This document shows positions 8,773-18,551 of a stretch of DNA of 64,000 nucleotides, piece after piece. The notes below the pieces were generated by a model. That model was not told where the DNA came from and did not search any database. It was given only the letters and a program-made list of their open reading frames with translations. Position 1 is the first letter of the stretch. Every line of letters begins with the position of its first letter. The translations under genes and the position numbers were made by a program. This DNA comes from Aminobacter anthyllidis (GTDB lineage: Bacteria; Pseudomonadota; Alphaproteobacteria; Rhizobiales; Rhizobiaceae), in the NCBI RefSeq assembly GCF_018555685.1, contig NZ_JAFLWW010000010.1:62001-126000 (forward strand). Reading direction: 5' to 3'.

Positions 8773-9915
8773 CTAGCCTTTTTTGAGGCTCTCAAGCACC
8801 AGCACGACAAGCCCGGCGACCAGCCCCCAAAAAGCCGAGCCGACTCCGAGCAGCGTCAGGCCCGAGGCGGTGACCACGAAGGCGATCGTCGCCGCCATGC
8901 GGTGGTGCTCGTCCTTGAGCGCGATGGCGAGTGCATTGGCCAGCGACGAAACCAGCCCGAGCCCGGCCACCAGCACGATCAGGCTTGGCGGCAGCACGGC
9001 GAACACCGCCACCAGCGACGCGCCGAAGGCGGCGAAGATGACATAGGCAACCGCATAGAACGGCCCGGTCTTCCAGCGCTCCTTCATGTCGGGATGCACG
9101 TCCGGGCCGGTGCAGATCGCCGCCGAGATAGCCGCCAGGTTGGTGGTCGAGGCACCGAACGGCGCCGACAGCACCGAAAACAGCCCCGTGACCCCGATCA
9201 GCGGACCGGGTTCGGGGTTGTAGCCCGCGGCACGCAACACGGCGAGGCCCGACAGGTTCTGCGAGGCCATGGTGACGAGATAGAGCGGCAGGGCAAGGCC
9301 GATCGTGGCGGTCAGTGTGAACTCCGGCGCGATCAGCGTCAGCGTCGACAGTTCCGGCACGGGCAGGGCGCCGACGCGGCCGGTCAGGAACGCCGCCAAC
9401 CCGCCGCCGACCAGCACCACCAGCACCGACAGTGCCGGGTTGTAGAGCCGGACCAGGAAAAACGCGCCGATCAGCGGCAGGATCAGCCACGGGTCGGAGG
9501 GCACCGCCTTGGCGGCATTGATGGCGAAGGTGACGACGATGCCGGCCAGCATGCCCGAGGCCACCGAGGCCGGGATGCGCGAGATCAGCTGCGTCAGCGG
9601 CTTGATCAGCCCGGTCAGCACCAGCAGAACGCCGGCGACCAGGAACGCGCCGACGGCCTCGTTGATGGTGAAGCCGCTACTGGCGGCGATCAACGCAGCG
9701 CCTGGCGTCGACCAGGCCGATATGACCGGCATCTTCGTTCGCCATGACAGCCAGGCCGTCTCGAACGCCATGGCGAGGCAGATGGCGGTGACCCAGCTTG
9801 CCGTCTGGATCTGCGTCGCGCCCACGGCGTCGGCGGCGGCTACGATGATGGCGAGCGTGCTGCCGAAGCCGACGATGGCCGCGACGAAGGCGGAGATTGG
9901 GATCGAGATGCGCAT
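8773..9915 (-). CDS. benE: BenE-family benzoate/H+ symporter-like permease
   Basis: 380-residue inner-membrane protein with about 11-12 hydrophobic segments. It matches the BenE family: AFETAWLSWRTKMPVISAWS near residue 52, the conserved PGAALIA and SGFTINEAVGAFLVAG, and GASTTNLAAISAAICTGPD. The known family member imports benzoate with protons, but no benzoate catabolic gene is nearby, so the substrate is open. It starts 4 bases after the stop of the alpha/beta hydrolase gene, which points to one transcript and perhaps a shared aromatic or ester substrate. Confidence 0.88.
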   Translation of the reverse strand: MRISIPISAFVAAIVGFGSTLAIIVAAADAVGATQIQTASWVTAICLAMAFETAWLSWRTKMPVISAWSTPGAALIAASSGFTINEAVGAFLVAGVLLVLTGLIKPLTQLISRIPASVASGMLAGIVVTFAINAAKAVPSDPWLILPLIGAFFLVRLYNPALSVLVVLVGGGLAAFLTGRVGALPVPELSTLTLIAPEFTLTATIGLALPLYLVTMASQNLSGLAVLRAAGYNPEPGPLIGVTGLFSVLSAPFGASTTNLAAISAAICTGPDVHPDMKERWKTGPFYAVAYVIFAAFGASLVAVFAVLPPSLIVLVAGLGLVSSLANALAIALKDEHHRMAATIAFVVTASGLTLLGVGSAFWGLVAGLVVLVLESLKKG

Positions 9916-9919
9916 CGGC

Positions 9920-10693
9920 TCAGCCAGCCCGGGCGATGGTTTGGCCGACCGCCCGCGTCAGCAGCTCGAGGTCCTCCGGCCGCGACAGGCGATGATCGCC
10001 GTTCGGCACCAGCGACAGCGTCGCGTCGTCGGCGGGCAACAGGCTCATCAGCTTGAGCGCGTGGCTGTGCGGCACGTCGGGATCGGCAAGGCCCTGGATG
10101 ATGTGCACCGGGCAGTGGGTATGGATCGGCCCTGTCATGACAAGGTTGTTGCGTCCGTCCTCGATCAGCGCGCGTGTATAGATGTAGGGCTCCGGCGAAT
10201 ATTCCGACGGCTCCTCGAAATAGCCTTTCTCGGCCAAATCCTCGCGCTGGGCCTCGGTCAGCTGCGGCTCGACCAACTCGGCGGTGAAGTCGGGCGCCGG
10301 CGCAAGCAGCACGAGGCCCGCGACGCGGTCGCCCTCGCCTGCCTTGTTGAGCTCGGCGTTCATCCTGAGAGCGATCCACGCGCCCATCGACGAGCCTACG
10401 AGCACTTGCGGCCCGCGTGTGAACTGGCGGAACACGGCAAGGCTCTCGCCAAGCCATTTCGAGATCGTGCCGTCGGCGAAGGCGCCGCCAGACTCGCCAT
10501 GGCCGGAATAGTCGTGGCGCAGGAAGGCGCGGCCCTCGCTCGCTGCCCAGCTGGCCAGCGTTTCGGCCTTGGTGCCGAGCATGTCGGACTTGTAGCCGCC
10601 GAGCCACACGACGCCGGGAGTCGCCCCATCTTGATGCCGAAAGGCAATGCGGGTGTTGTCCACCTCGATGAAGTCCGGCGCGCTTGCAGTCAT
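9920..10693 (-). CDS. Alpha/beta hydrolase
   Basis: 257-residue cytoplasmic serine hydrolase. The nucleophile elbow GSSMG is at 100-104 (Ser102), the oxyanion region is GGYKSDMLG, the acid lies in the GLADPDVPH stretch and the catalytic His is in PNGDHRLSRPEDL near residue 236. The pattern resembles the ABHD10/acyl-thioesterase-like group. The exact substrate is unknown. It is the first gene of a two-gene unit with the BenE-type permease. Confidence 0.85.
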   Translation of the reverse strand: MTASAPDFIEVDNTRIAFRHQDGATPGVVWLGGYKSDMLGTKAETLASWAASEGRAFLRHDYSGHGESGGAFADGTISKWLGESLAVFRQFTRGPQVLVGSSMGAWIALRMNAELNKAGEGDRVAGLVLLAPAPDFTAELVEPQLTEAQREDLAEKGYFEEPSEYSPEPYIYTRALIEDGRNNLVMTGPIHTHCPVHIIQGLADPDVPHSHALKLMSLLPADDATLSLVPNGDHRLSRPEDLELLTRAVGQTIARAG

Positions 10694-10892
10694 GTCAAAT
10701 CCCCTCGGCAGGGACTTGTGACACAGCCGGCCTGATGCGGAAAGTGTCGCAAGAATCGTTCTTTTGGGGCAGTTCGCATGCGCACAAGCAGGTGATTTGT
10801 TGCGAGTGCTGTGTTATTGACTTCGCCCGCGCGCTACCCACATTGGCGCGTCAGACATTCAACAACGTCAATGGCTCGAGGAGACCACGACC

Positions 10893-11432
10893 ATTCGCAG
10901 ACCTTTTAAAGCAGCCGCGCCTACCAAGGACGGCCCGCGTTCCAACCGTGACATCCGGGTTCCCCGGGTCCAGCTGATCGACGTCGACGGTTCCAACCGT
11001 GGCGATGTTTCCATCAACGACGCACTCCTGGCCGCCGAAGAGGCAGGCCTCGATCTCGTAGAAATTTCCCCCAACGCCACGCCGCCCGTCGTCAAGATTC
11101 TTGACCTCGGCAAGCTGAAATACGCCAACCAGAAGAAGGCGGCCGAGGCGCGCAAGAACCAGAAGGTCATCGAGATCAAGGAGATCAAGATGCGCCCGAA
11201 CATCGACAGCCATGACTACGAGACCAAGATGAAGGCGGTTCGCCGCTTCTTCGAGGAAGGCGACAAGGTCAAGCTGACGCTTCGCTTCCGTGGCCGCGAA
11301 ATGGCGCACATGGAACTCGGCATGCAGCTCCTCAACAAGGTTCGTGAGGAAACAGCCACTATCGCCAAGGTCGAAGCCGAGCCCAAGCTCGAAGGCCGCC
11401 AGATGATGATGGTGCTCGCGCCGCGTTCATGA
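10893..11432 (+). CDS. infC: Translation initiation factor IF-3, ATT start
   Basis: IF-3 binds the 30S subunit and checks the start codon and initiator tRNA. The 179-residue protein has the N-terminal domain ([33 protein letters not shown]) and the C-terminal domain ([35 protein letters not shown]). The start chosen is ATT at 10893, with GGAG about 10 bases upstream, because no ATG or GTG is in frame before the conserved region; the next in-frame ATG is at 11190, in the middle of the protein. Rare ATT/ATC/ATA starts are a known infC feature used for autoregulation by IF-3 itself. Confidence 0.95.
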   Translation: MRRPFKAAAPTKDGPRSNRDIRVPRVQLIDVDGSNRGDVSINDALLAAEEAGLDLVEISPNATPPVVKILDLGKLKYANQKKAAEARKNQKVIEIKEIKMRPNIDSHDYETKMKAVRRFFEEGDKVKLTLRFRGREMAHMELGMQLLNKVREETATIAKVEAEPKLEGRQMMMVLAPRS

Positions 11433-11507
11433 GTTGATGCACCGGCCCGAAAGCCGGCAACGGCTCAGTTGGCAACCTTGTCGATCTTGACTGACAAAGC
11501 GTCCGTG

Positions 11508-11558
11508 CGCGCCCTCCTTGGGCGCGCGGCGCTCTGGTGCCCCGGCATTCGCCGGGGC
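11508..11558 (+). terminator. Two tandem hairpins downstream of infC
   Basis: Two short perfect stems follow infC: CGCGCCC/GGGCGCG (11508-11526) and GCCCCGGC-ATTC-GCCGGGGC (11539-11558). The second is followed by CGACATTT, not a true T run, so termination is possible but not certain. Confidence 0.4.
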
Positions 11559-11625
11559 GACATTTCCTGAAGGGCGCCGACGAGTCGAACCGGCCATGCG
11601 GGGATGATGCTGGCGGGTTGATGCC

Positions 11626-12252
11626 ATGAGCGAACAAAACAAGGGCGATCTGGGCCGCTACCAGAGCATGCGCCGGCTCGTGCTGGCCGCGATGATCGTT
11701 GCGATGTTCGCCGCGCTCCTGTTTGGCCAGTCGACCTTTCCGCCTGACACCACCGTTCACGAAGTCGTCGAGATGGTCGGCATCCTGCTGATCTTTTTGG
11801 GCATCGTCGGTCGTCTGTGGTGCACGCTCTATATTGGCGGCCGCAAATCGGGCGAGGTCGTCACCGGCGGACCCTACTCGATCACCCGCAACCCGCTGTA
11901 TGTCTTTTCGACGCTGGCCGCTGCCGGCGTCGGTGCGCAGATGGGCTCGATCATCGCCACTTTCGGCTTCGCAGCCCTTTGTGCCGCGGCCTTCCACATC
12001 GTCATTCTGCGCGAGGAGCGGCACCTCCAAGAGCTGTTCGGTCCCGCATATCGGGCCTATGTGGCGCGGGTGCCGCGGTTCTTCCCGAATCTCTCGCTCT
12101 ATCAGGAAGGCGAGGCGGGCAGCTTCCGCCCGAAGCTGCTGCTCAACACCTTGCTCAACGGGCTGGTGTTCCTCATTGCGCTGCCGGTGTTCGAGCTGAT
12201 CGACCACGCCCAGGTCACGGGCGCGCTGCCGGTGCTGTTCCGCATACCCTGA
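11626..12252 (+). CDS. Isoprenylcysteine carboxyl methyltransferase-family membrane protein
   Basis: 208-residue membrane protein with about four or five helices. It has the ICMT/PEMT-type signature GPYSITRNPLY (residues ~85-95) and LREERHLQELFGPAYRAYVARVPRF, where the RNP and the EER...F...Y pattern build the SAM-binding face. Bacterial members methylate lipids or unknown small molecules; no substrate can be named here. It lies between infC and rpmI, splitting the usual infC-rpmI-rplT order. Confidence 0.85.
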   Translation: MSEQNKGDLGRYQSMRRLVLAAMIVAMFAALLFGQSTFPPDTTVHEVVEMVGILLIFLGIVGRLWCTLYIGGRKSGEVVTGGPYSITRNPLYVFSTLAAAGVGAQMGSIIATFGFAALCAAAFHIVILREERHLQELFGPAYRAYVARVPRFFPNLSLYQEGEAGSFRPKLLLNTLLNGLVFLIALPVFELIDHAQVTGALPVLFRIP

Positions 12253-12290
12253 ACCCCTGAGATTCATTGCAATTGCAGCCTTTGCGGGTG

Positions 12291-12319
12291 TTGCGCATTG
12301 CGCGGCTTCCGCGTATATA
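12291..12319 (+). promoter_or_regulatory. Likely vegetative promoter of rpmI-rplT
   Basis: TTGCGC (12291-12296) and TATATA (12314-12319) are separated by 17 bases, a good housekeeping-sigma arrangement. Transcription would begin near 12326, giving an rpmI leader of about 135 bases that starts with a strong hairpin. Confidence 0.6.
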
Positions 12320-12331
12320 GCCGCGTCCCAG

Positions 12332-12361
12332 AACCGCCCGGCAGGGCATGCCGTGGCGGTT
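12332..12361 (+). promoter_or_regulatory. Hairpin leader (attenuator candidate) of rpmI-rplT
   Basis: The sequence AACCGCC-CGGCA, loop GGGCA, TGCCG-T-GGCGGTT folds into a stem of 12 pairs with one bulge, a few bases after the predicted transcription start, followed by TCATTTGCTTTT. L35-L20 operons are often controlled by L20 or by a leader element; this could be that element or a terminator-type attenuator. The mechanism is inference. Confidence 0.5.
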
Positions 12362-12461
12362 TCATTTGCTTTTCGGGCTTTGGTCGGCCTGAAAACAACA
12401 ACATGAAGGGATTTCGCAAGCACCTTAGGGTGCCGAGGAATCCTAAGAACGGAGTAGCAAA

Positions 12462-12665
12462 ATGCCCAAGATGAAGACCAAATCCGCGGCCAAGAAGCGG
12501 TTCAAGATCACCGCGACCGGCAAAGTCCTGGCGGCTGCCGCTGGCAAGCGCCATGGCATGATCAAGCGCACCAACAAGTTCATTCGCGATGCCCGTGGCA
12601 CGATGGTTCTGGCTGAACCGGACGCCAAGAAGGTCATCAAGAATTTTCTGCCGAACGGCCTCTGA
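12462..12665 (+). CDS. rpmI: 50S ribosomal protein L35
   Basis: 67-residue basic ribosomal protein with the family opening [20 protein letters not shown] and the [12 protein letters not shown] segment. It is preceded by GGAG at a spacing of about 8 bases and followed 35 bases later by rplT, its usual operon partner. Confidence 0.98.
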   Translation: MPKMKTKSAAKKRFKITATGKVLAAAAGKRHGMIKRTNKFIRDARGTMVLAEPDAKKVIKNFLPNGL

Positions 12666-12700
12666 GCCCGGCCGGGATAGCGTTTTAAGGAGATCATGAC

Positions 12701-13102
12701 ATGGCACGTGTAAAAAGGGGCGTAACGTCCCACGCCAAGCACAAGAAGGTTCTCGAGCAGGCCAAGGGTTTCTACGGTCGCCGCAAGAACACCATCCGCA
12801 TTGCCAAGCAGGCGGTTGAGAAGTCGAAGCAGTACGCTTACCGCGACCGCAAGAACCGCAAGCGCAACTTCCGCGCCCTGTGGGTCCAGCGTATCAACGC
12901 AGCGGTGCGCGAGCACGGCCTGACATATGGCCGCTTCATCGACGGCCTGAACAAGGCCAACATCGAGATCGATCGCAAGATCCTCTCCGACATGGCCATC
13001 CACGAGCCCCAGGCATTCGCCGTGCTCGTTGCCAAGGCCAAGGTTGCTCTTGAGTACCTCAAGAACACCACCCCGAATGCTTTTGAAAGCGCTGTTGCTT
13101 AA
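12701..13102 (+). CDS. rplT: 50S ribosomal protein L20
   Basis: 133-residue protein that binds 23S rRNA early in 50S assembly and in many bacteria represses its own operon. It starts [18 protein letters not shown] and has the conserved [23 protein letters not shown] and [15 protein letters not shown] blocks; the C terminus is about 15 residues longer than in E. coli, common in alphaproteobacteria. AAGGAG sits before the ATG. A strong terminator follows. Confidence 0.98.
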   Translation: MARVKRGVTSHAKHKKVLEQAKGFYGRRKNTIRIAKQAVEKSKQYAYRDRKNRKRNFRALWVQRINAAVREHGLTYGRFIDGLNKANIEIDRKILSDMAIHEPQAFAVLVAKAKVALEYLKNTTPNAFESAVA

Positions 13103-13138
13103 CCAGCGCCTTCCCAAGCATCACAGACTTGATTTGGG

Positions 13139-13172
13139 AAACCCGCGCTGGCACGGCTGGCGCGGGTTTTTC
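13139..13172 (+). terminator. Intrinsic terminator after rplT
   Basis: Perfect 10-base stem AAACCCGCGC / GCGCGGGTTT with an 11-base loop, followed by TTCTTTG, 37 bases past the rplT stop and 45 bases before pheS. Confidence 0.9.
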
Positions 13173-13216
13173 TTTGCAGCAACGAAGGGCCGTTAGGGCC
13201 GCAACGGAACTGGACC

Positions 13217-14302
13217 ATGAGCGATCTTGAAACTCTCGAACAATCGCTGCTGAGCGACATCGCTTCCGCCGCCGACGAGCAGGCGATCGAGGCGGTGCGC
13301 GTCGCAGCCCTCGGCAAGAAGGGCTCGGTCTCTGAGATGCTGAAGACCCTCGGCGCGATGAGCCCCGAAGAGCGCCAGACCAAGGGCCCTGTCATCAACG
13401 GTCTCAAGAACCGCGTCACCGATGCGCTGACCGCCCGCAAGACCGAACTGCGCGACGTCGCCATCAATGCGCGCCTGATCGCCGAAAAGGTCGACGTCAC
13501 CCTGCCGGTGCGCCAGTCGCCGGCCGAGCGTGGCCGCATCCATCCGATCAGCCAGGTCATCGACGAGATCGCGGCGATCTTTGGCGACCTCGGCTTCGCC
13601 ATCGCCGAAGGTCCCGATGTCGAGACCGACCACTACAATTTCACCGCGCTGAATTTCCCCGAAGGGCATCCGGCGCGCGAGATGCACGACACATTCTTTT
13701 TCCCGCCCGACGCCAATGGCGAGCGCAAGCTTCTGCGCACCCACACCTCGCCGGTGCAGATCCGCACCATGGAGACGCAGAAGCCGCCGATCCGCATCGT
13801 CATTCCCGGCAAGACCTACCGCCAGGATTCGGACGCCACCCACTCGCCGATGTTCCATCAGGTCGAGGGTCTGGTGATCGACAAGACCGCCAACGTCGCC
13901 AACATGAAGTGGGTGCTGGAGGAGTTCTGCAAGGCGTTCTTCGAGGTCCCCAGCGTCAAGATGCGCTTCCGCCCGTCCTTCTTCCCGTTCACCGAGCCGA
14001 GCCTCGAGGTCGACATCCAGTGCGACCGTTCGCGGCCGGGCGAAGTGCGCTTCGGCGAAGGCAACGACTGGATGGAGATCCTCGGCTGCGGCATGGTTCA
14101 CCCCAACGTACTGCGTCATGGCGGCCTCGATCCCGACGAGTACCAGGGTTTTGCCTGGGGCATGGGCATCGACCGCATCGCCATGCTGAAATACGGCATG
14201 CCCGACCTGCGCGCCTTCTTCGACGCCGACGTCCGCTGGCTCCAGCACTACGGCTTTAGGCCGCTCGACATGCCGACGCTGTTCGGTGGGCTGAGCGCAT
14301 GA
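13217..14302 (+). CDS. pheS: Phenylalanyl-tRNA synthetase alpha chain
   Basis: Catalytic subunit of the alpha2beta2 enzyme that charges tRNA-Phe. The 361-residue protein has the N-terminal coiled-coil arm (1-90), class II motif 2 ([18 protein letters not shown]), the FHQVEG block and motif 3 [17 protein letters not shown] near residue 320. Length is normal. Its stop overlaps the start of the ASCH gene by 4 bases (ATGA), so the downstream genes are probably translationally coupled. Confidence 0.98.
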   Translation: MSDLETLEQSLLSDIASAADEQAIEAVRVAALGKKGSVSEMLKTLGAMSPEERQTKGPVINGLKNRVTDALTARKTELRDVAINARLIAEKVDVTLPVRQSPAERGRIHPISQVIDEIAAIFGDLGFAIAEGPDVETDHYNFTALNFPEGHPAREMHDTFFFPPDANGERKLLRTHTSPVQIRTMETQKPPIRIVIPGKTYRQDSDATHSPMFHQVEGLVIDKTANVANMKWVLEEFCKAFFEVPSVKMRFRPSFFPFTEPSLEVDIQCDRSRPGEVRFGEGNDWMEILGCGMVHPNVLRHGGLDPDEYQGFAWGMGIDRIAMLKYGMPDLRAFFDADVRWLQHYGFRPLDMPTLFGGLSA

Positions 14303-14730
14303 GCCCTGCTGCCGACCCATATGCCGATGCGGTGACTTTCGCTTTCGGCGACAGTCCCGAGCTCGCCGACGCGTTGCTGGCGCTGGTGCTGTCGGGTCGC
14401 AAGACCGCGACCTGCGGGGCGCTGCGCGATTACGGCGGCGACGAGCCGGTGCCTGAGGTTGGCCGCAGGGATGTCGTGCTCGACGGCCAGGGCCGGCGTG
14501 CCGCGGTGATCGAGACCGTCGAGGCGATCCATCGCCGCTTCGACGAGGTCGATGCCGAATTTGCTGCCGCGGAAGGCGAAGGCGACCTGACCTATGAGTA
14601 CTGGCGTGAGGCCCACGAGGCCTACTTCGCCCGCAACGGCGGCTTTTCGCCTGACATGATTTTGGTTTGTGAGCGGTTCCGGGTCGTGGAAGTGCTCGAC
14701 CGCAACGACACGAAACGAGTGAACCCATGA
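14299..14730 (+). CDS. ASCH-domain protein embedded in the pheST operon
   Basis: 143-residue protein of the ASCH superfamily, a PUA-like beta-barrel fold thought to bind RNA or nucleotides. Typical features: [17 protein letters not shown] near residue 30 (the SGxKTxT pocket), [19 protein letters not shown], and the C-terminal [18 protein letters not shown] strand. ASCH proteins near E. coli YqfB are amidohydrolases acting on N4-acetylcytidine, but this one is not clearly of that subtype. It overlaps pheS and pheT by 4 bases on each side, so it is made together with the synthetase subunits. Its role is unknown. Confidence 0.88.
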   Translation: MSPAADPYADAVTFAFGDSPELADALLALVLSGRKTATCGALRDYGGDEPVPEVGRRDVVLDGQGRRAAVIETVEAIHRRFDEVDAEFAAAEGEGDLTYEYWREAHEAYFARNGGFSPDMILVCERFRVVEVLDRNDTKRVNP

Positions 14731-17132
14731 AATTCACCCTCTCCTGGCTCAAGGACCATCTCGACACCGACGCCTCGCTCGAGCAGATCGTCGAGCGGCT
14801 GACCTCGATCGGCCTCGAAGTCGAGTCGGTCGACGACAAGGCTGCACTCAAGCCCTTCGTCATCGCCAAGGTGCTGACGGCAAGCAGGCACCCCGACGCC
14901 GACAAGCTGCAGGTGCTGACCGTGGACACCGGCGACGGCAAGCCCGTCCAGGTCGTCTGCGGCGCGCCCAATGCGCGTGCAGGCCTGGTCGGCGCCTTCG
15001 CCGCGCCTGGCGCCTACGTGCCGGGCATCGACGTGACCCTGTCGGTCGGCAAGATCCGCGGCGTCGAGAGCCACGGCATGATGTGCTCCGAGCGCGAGCT
15101 GCAGCTGTCGGACGAGCACAACGGCATCATCGACCTGCCGGCCGATGCGCCTGTCGGCACGTCATTCGCCACCTATGCCCATCTCGACGATCCCATGATC
15201 GAGATCAACCTGACGCCTAACCGTCCCGACGCCACCAGCGTCCACGGCATCGCCCGCGACCTCGCGGCGTCCGGCCTCGGCACGCTCAAGGGCGATGCTG
15301 TCGAGCCGGTCGCCGGCGAAGGCGATTGCCCGGTCAAGGTTTCGATCGAGGCGCCGGAACTCTGCCCGGGCTTCGCGCTGCGCCTCGTGCGCGGCGTCAA
15401 GAACGGCCCCTCGCCCAAGTGGATGCAGCAGCGCCTGCTGGCCATCGGCCTGCGCCCCATCAACGCGCTGGTCGACATCACCAACTATGTCACCTTTGAT
15501 CGCGGCCGGCCGCTCCACGTCTTCGACGCGAAGAAGGTCGCCGGCAATCTCGTCGTGCGCCGTGGCCGCGACGGCGACAAGGTGCTGGCGCTCGACGGGC
15601 GTGAGTATTCGCTGACCCCTGAGATGTGCGTCATCGCAGACGACAACGGCGTCGAATCCATTGCCGGCGTCATGGGCGGCGAGCATTCCGGCTGCGACGA
15701 GAATACCACTGACGTGCTGATCGAATCGGCGCTGTGGGACCCGATTACCACGGCTCGCACCGGTCGCGCGCTCGGCATCATCACCGATGCGCGCTACCGC
15801 TTCGAGCGCGGTGTCGACCCCGAATTCATGGTGCCCGGCGTCGAGCTGGCAACCAGGCTGGTGCTGGAGCTCTGTGGCGGTCAGCCAACGAAGACCGATT
15901 TGACAGGTTATGCAGGCCACACGGCCAAGGTCGTCTCCCTGCCTCTCGCCGAGATCAAGCGCCTGACCGGCATCGAGGTCGAAAAGGCCGAGAGCCTCGA
16001 TATCCTCACCCGCCTCGGCTTCGGCGTGAAGGGCGATGGCGACGTCGTCGACGTCGCCGTGCCCTCCTGGCGTCCCGATGTCGACGGCAAGGCCGACCTG
16101 GTCGAAGAGGTGATGCGCATCCACGGCGTCGACAATATCGCGCCGCAGCCGCTGGGCGCGCATGACGCCGTCAACGGCAAGATCCTGACCACGCTGCAGA
16201 TCCGCACCCGCTCGGCGCGGCGCGCGCTCGCCGTACGCGGCATGATGGAGGCCGTCACCTGGTCGTTCATCCCGGCAAAGCACGCCGAGCTGTTCGGCGG
16301 CGGCCATGAAAGCCTCAGGCTGTCGAACCCGATCGCAGCCGACATGTCCGACATGCGGCCTTCGCTGTTGCCCGGCCTGATCGCCGCTGCCCAGCGCAAC
16401 GCCGACCGTGGCATCGGCGACGTCGCCCTGTTCGAGGTTTCCGGCACCTACGAAAACGACACCGCCGAAGGCCAGCGTCGCGTCGCCGCTGGCGTCCGTC
16501 GCGGCACCGCCAAGCTCGAAGGCTCGGGCCGCTACTGGTCGGGCAATGCAGGCAATGTCGGCGTGTTCGACGCCAAGGCCGATGCCATCGCGGCGCTCGA
16601 AGCCTGCGGCGCGCCCGTCGACCGGCTGCAGATCGAAACCGGCGCGCCTGATTGGTATCACCCCGGTCGTTCCGGCGTTATCAAGCTCGGCCCCAAGGTC
16701 GTGCTCGGCACCTTCGGCGAGTTCCACCCCAGGACGCTCGAAGGCCTCGACGTGTCGGGCCCGCTCTGCGGCTTCGAGGTTTATGTGGACGCCGTGCCCG
16801 AGCCGAAGGCCAAGCCGACCAAGACCAAGCCCCGGCTCGATCTGTCGGCCTTCCAGGCGGTCAAGCGCGACTTCGCCTTCGTCGTCGACAAGGCGGTCGA
16901 AGCCGGCACGCTGACCCGCGCGGCCCTTGCCGCCGACAAGAAGCTGATATCAGGCGTCTCCGTCTTCGACATCTTCGAGGGCGCGTCGCTCGGCGAAGGC
17001 AAGAAGTCGATCGCCATCGAGGTGTCGATCCAGCCGGTCGAAAAGACGCTGACCGACCAGGATTTCGAGGCGCTCGCCGCCCGCATCGTCGAGAACGTCA
17101 AGAAGCAGACCGGCGGCGCGCTGCGCAGCTGA
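14727..17132 (+). CDS. pheT: Phenylalanyl-tRNA synthetase beta chain
   Basis: 801-residue editing and tRNA-binding subunit partnering PheS. Domains in order: OB-type tRNA-binding domain (about 40-150, with [18 protein letters not shown]), B3/B4 editing domain (about 210-380, [27 protein letters not shown]), B5 domain (about 400-480), the catalytic-like domain, and the C-terminal FDX-ACB domain (about 705-801, [13 protein letters not shown]). The ATG overlaps the ASCH stop by 4 bases. Length is standard and a strong terminator follows. Confidence 0.98.
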   Translation: MKFTLSWLKDHLDTDASLEQIVERLTSIGLEVESVDDKAALKPFVIAKVLTASRHPDADKLQVLTVDTGDGKPVQVVCGAPNARAGLVGAFAAPGAYVPGIDVTLSVGKIRGVESHGMMCSERELQLSDEHNGIIDLPADAPVGTSFATYAHLDDPMIEINLTPNRPDATSVHGIARDLAASGLGTLKGDAVEPVAGEGDCPVKVSIEAPELCPGFALRLVRGVKNGPSPKWMQQRLLAIGLRPINALVDITNYVTFDRGRPLHVFDAKKVAGNLVVRRGRDGDKVLALDGREYSLTPEMCVIADDNGVESIAGVMGGEHSGCDENTTDVLIESALWDPITTARTGRALGIITDARYRFERGVDPEFMVPGVELATRLVLELCGGQPTKTDLTGYAGHTAKVVSLPLAEIKRLTGIEVEKAESLDILTRLGFGVKGDGDVVDVAVPSWRPDVDGKADLVEEVMRIHGVDNIAPQPLGAHDAVNGKILTTLQIRTRSARRALAVRGMMEAVTWSFIPAKHAELFGGGHESLRLSNPIAADMSDMRPSLLPGLIAAAQRNADRGIGDVALFEVSGTYENDTAEGQRRVAAGVRRGTAKLEGSGRYWSGNAGNVGVFDAKADAIAALEACGAPVDRLQIETGAPDWYHPGRSGVIKLGPKVVLGTFGEFHPRTLEGLDVSGPLCGFEVYVDAVPEPKAKPTKTKPRLDLSAFQAVKRDFAFVVDKAVEAGTLTRAALAADKKLISGVSVFDIFEGASLGEGKKSIAIEVSIQPVEKTLTDQDFEALAARIVENVKKQTGGALRS

Positions 17133-17154
17133 CGCCACCGGGCGCTTATGAAAC

Positions 17155-17183
17155 AAAGGCCGGGCCAAGCGCCCGGCCTTTTT
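17155..17183 (+). terminator. Intrinsic terminator after pheT
   Basis: AAAGGCCGGGC, loop CAAGC, GCCCGGCCTTTTT: an 11-pair stem with a T run, 23 bases after the pheT stop. Confidence 0.93.
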
Positions 17184-17227
17184 CGTTTTCGGGAAACATT
17201 CGCCCTCCCCGTTCGTTGAAGCCAGCG

Positions 17228-17806
17228 ATGCTGCGCAATACGACCACGCGTTACGGCTGGGCCGCGATCATCCTTCACTGGCTGATCGGCCTGGTCTTCA
17301 TCGGCCAGTTCGCGCTCGGCTGGACGATGGTGCGCATCGCCAGCCAGCGCACATCCTTCGAGCTGATCCAGTTGCACAAGTCCTTCGGCTTCCTGTTGCT
17401 CGGTCTGGTGCTGATCCGCATCGGCTGGCGGCTGGCCAGTTTCAGTCCTGAATTGCCCGAGGAGGTCGGTCCGGTCGAGCGTCGGGCAGCTCCGGCGGTA
17501 CATCTGGCTCTCTACGCCGCGCAGCTTGTCGTGCCGCTGTCGGGCTGGGCGCTGGTGTCGGTCTCGGTTCTCGAGATCCCGTCGATGCCGTTCAGCCTGT
17601 TCGTGATGCCGCATTTGCCGTTTCAGGTTTCCGAACAGGCCGAGAATTTCTGGATCTTTGGCCACAAATGGCTCGCATATGCCGCCATCGCCTTGGTCGT
17701 GTTGCACATTCTCGCAGCGTTCAGGCACCATTTCTGGCTGCGCGATGTCGTGCTGGTCAGGATGATTTCGCCCTTTTTCGCAGGCCGGGCGCGCGGGCCG
17801 GAATAG
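17228..17806 (+). CDS. Cytochrome b561 family protein
   Basis: 192-residue inner-membrane haem b protein with four hydrophobic helices. Histidines in ILHWLIG (helix 1), LHKSFGF (helix 2), FGHKWLAYAA and VLHILAAFRHHF (last helices) are the candidate haem ligands of the bacterial CybB type, which passes electrons between quinol and superoxide or other acceptors. The open frame extends far upstream through pheT in another frame; the ATG at 17228 is the first that begins the family sequence (MLRNTTTRYGWAAIILHW). YceI follows, a common partner. Confidence 0.9.
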   Translation: MLRNTTTRYGWAAIILHWLIGLVFIGQFALGWTMVRIASQRTSFELIQLHKSFGFLLLGLVLIRIGWRLASFSPELPEEVGPVERRAAPAVHLALYAAQLVVPLSGWALVSVSVLEIPSMPFSLFVMPHLPFQVSEQAENFWIFGHKWLAYAAIALVVLHILAAFRHHFWLRDVVLVRMISPFFAGRARGPE

Positions 17807-17875
17807 CTGCCGGGGCCAATTCGTTGGTCTCGGTGCATGGCTCAGACGGGCCGTGCCATCAGGGAGTATGGTGAC

Positions 17876-18454
17876 ATGTCTTTGCGTGTTCTCGGCGTTG
17901 CAGCCTTCCTAGCGCTCGACTTGATCGGCGGCACGGCTTCGGCGGTGGCGCTGTCCGATGCTGCCGGGCGCTATGCCATTTCCAGCAGCGGTTCGAGCAT
18001 CCGCTTTGCCATCGGCAAGATCGGCGGCGGTGGGCTCAACGGCGCCTTCGGCCAATTCAAGGGCACGATCCGCATCGACGGTGGCGACATCGCACGTTCG
18101 AAGGTCGACATCACCATCTACCCCGACAGCGTCGGCACCGGCCAGAGCCGCATCGATGCGTTCCTGAAGTCGGACGCGGTCTTCGACGTTGCCAATTCGA
18201 GCCAGATCGTCTTCCGCTCGACGAGCGTGCAGCGCACCGGCGAAAATTCGGCAGTTGTCACCGGTCAACTGACCGCGCGCGGTCATACTTCCAGCGAAAA
18301 ATTCGCAGTCGAGCTGCAGGGCATGAAGGGCGGGCAGATCCGCTTCCATGTCAGCGGCAAGGTTCTGCGCTCGCGCTACCAGATGGACGTCGGCACGCCG
18401 ATCTATTCCAACATCGTTGCCTTCGACATGCAGTTCACCGGCCGCCGCGGCTGA
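17876..18454 (+). CDS. YceI-family periplasmic lipid-binding-type protein
   Basis: 192-residue secreted protein: a signal peptide at about 1-25 ([20 protein letters not shown]), then a YceI beta-barrel, which binds isoprenoid or fatty chains. Family landmarks are [22 protein letters not shown], an [17 protein letters not shown] segment, [10 protein letters not shown] and [14 protein letters not shown] 17876 is preferred over the earlier ATG 17837 because AGGGAG lies 9 bases before it and the signal peptide then starts properly. It sits 69 bases after the cytochrome b561 gene; the two often work together in quinone-linked processes. Confidence 0.88.
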   Translation: MSLRVLGVAAFLALDLIGGTASAVALSDAAGRYAISSSGSSIRFAIGKIGGGGLNGAFGQFKGTIRIDGGDIARSKVDITIYPDSVGTGQSRIDAFLKSDAVFDVANSSQIVFRSTSVQRTGENSAVVTGQLTARGHTSSEKFAVELQGMKGGQIRFHVSGKVLRSRYQMDVGTPIYSNIVAFDMQFTGRRG

Positions 18455-18551
18455 GCCAAAATCTCCGGGAAAGTTCTGGCGTTTGGCGGCTGCTTCCGCC
18501 AAGCTTCGGCAGGTGGCACTGGGCCACGTGCCATTTCCGGAGGCAGACCAG

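Noticed and set aside
8173-9747. 524-codon plus-strand frame opposite the BenE-type gene
   Set aside because: Low-complexity Gln/Arg/His-rich translation typical of the antisense of a membrane protein gene.
13193-14971. 592-codon minus-strand frame opposite pheS
   Set aside because: pheS, the ASCH gene and pheT are clear on the plus strand; the frame has no conserved features.
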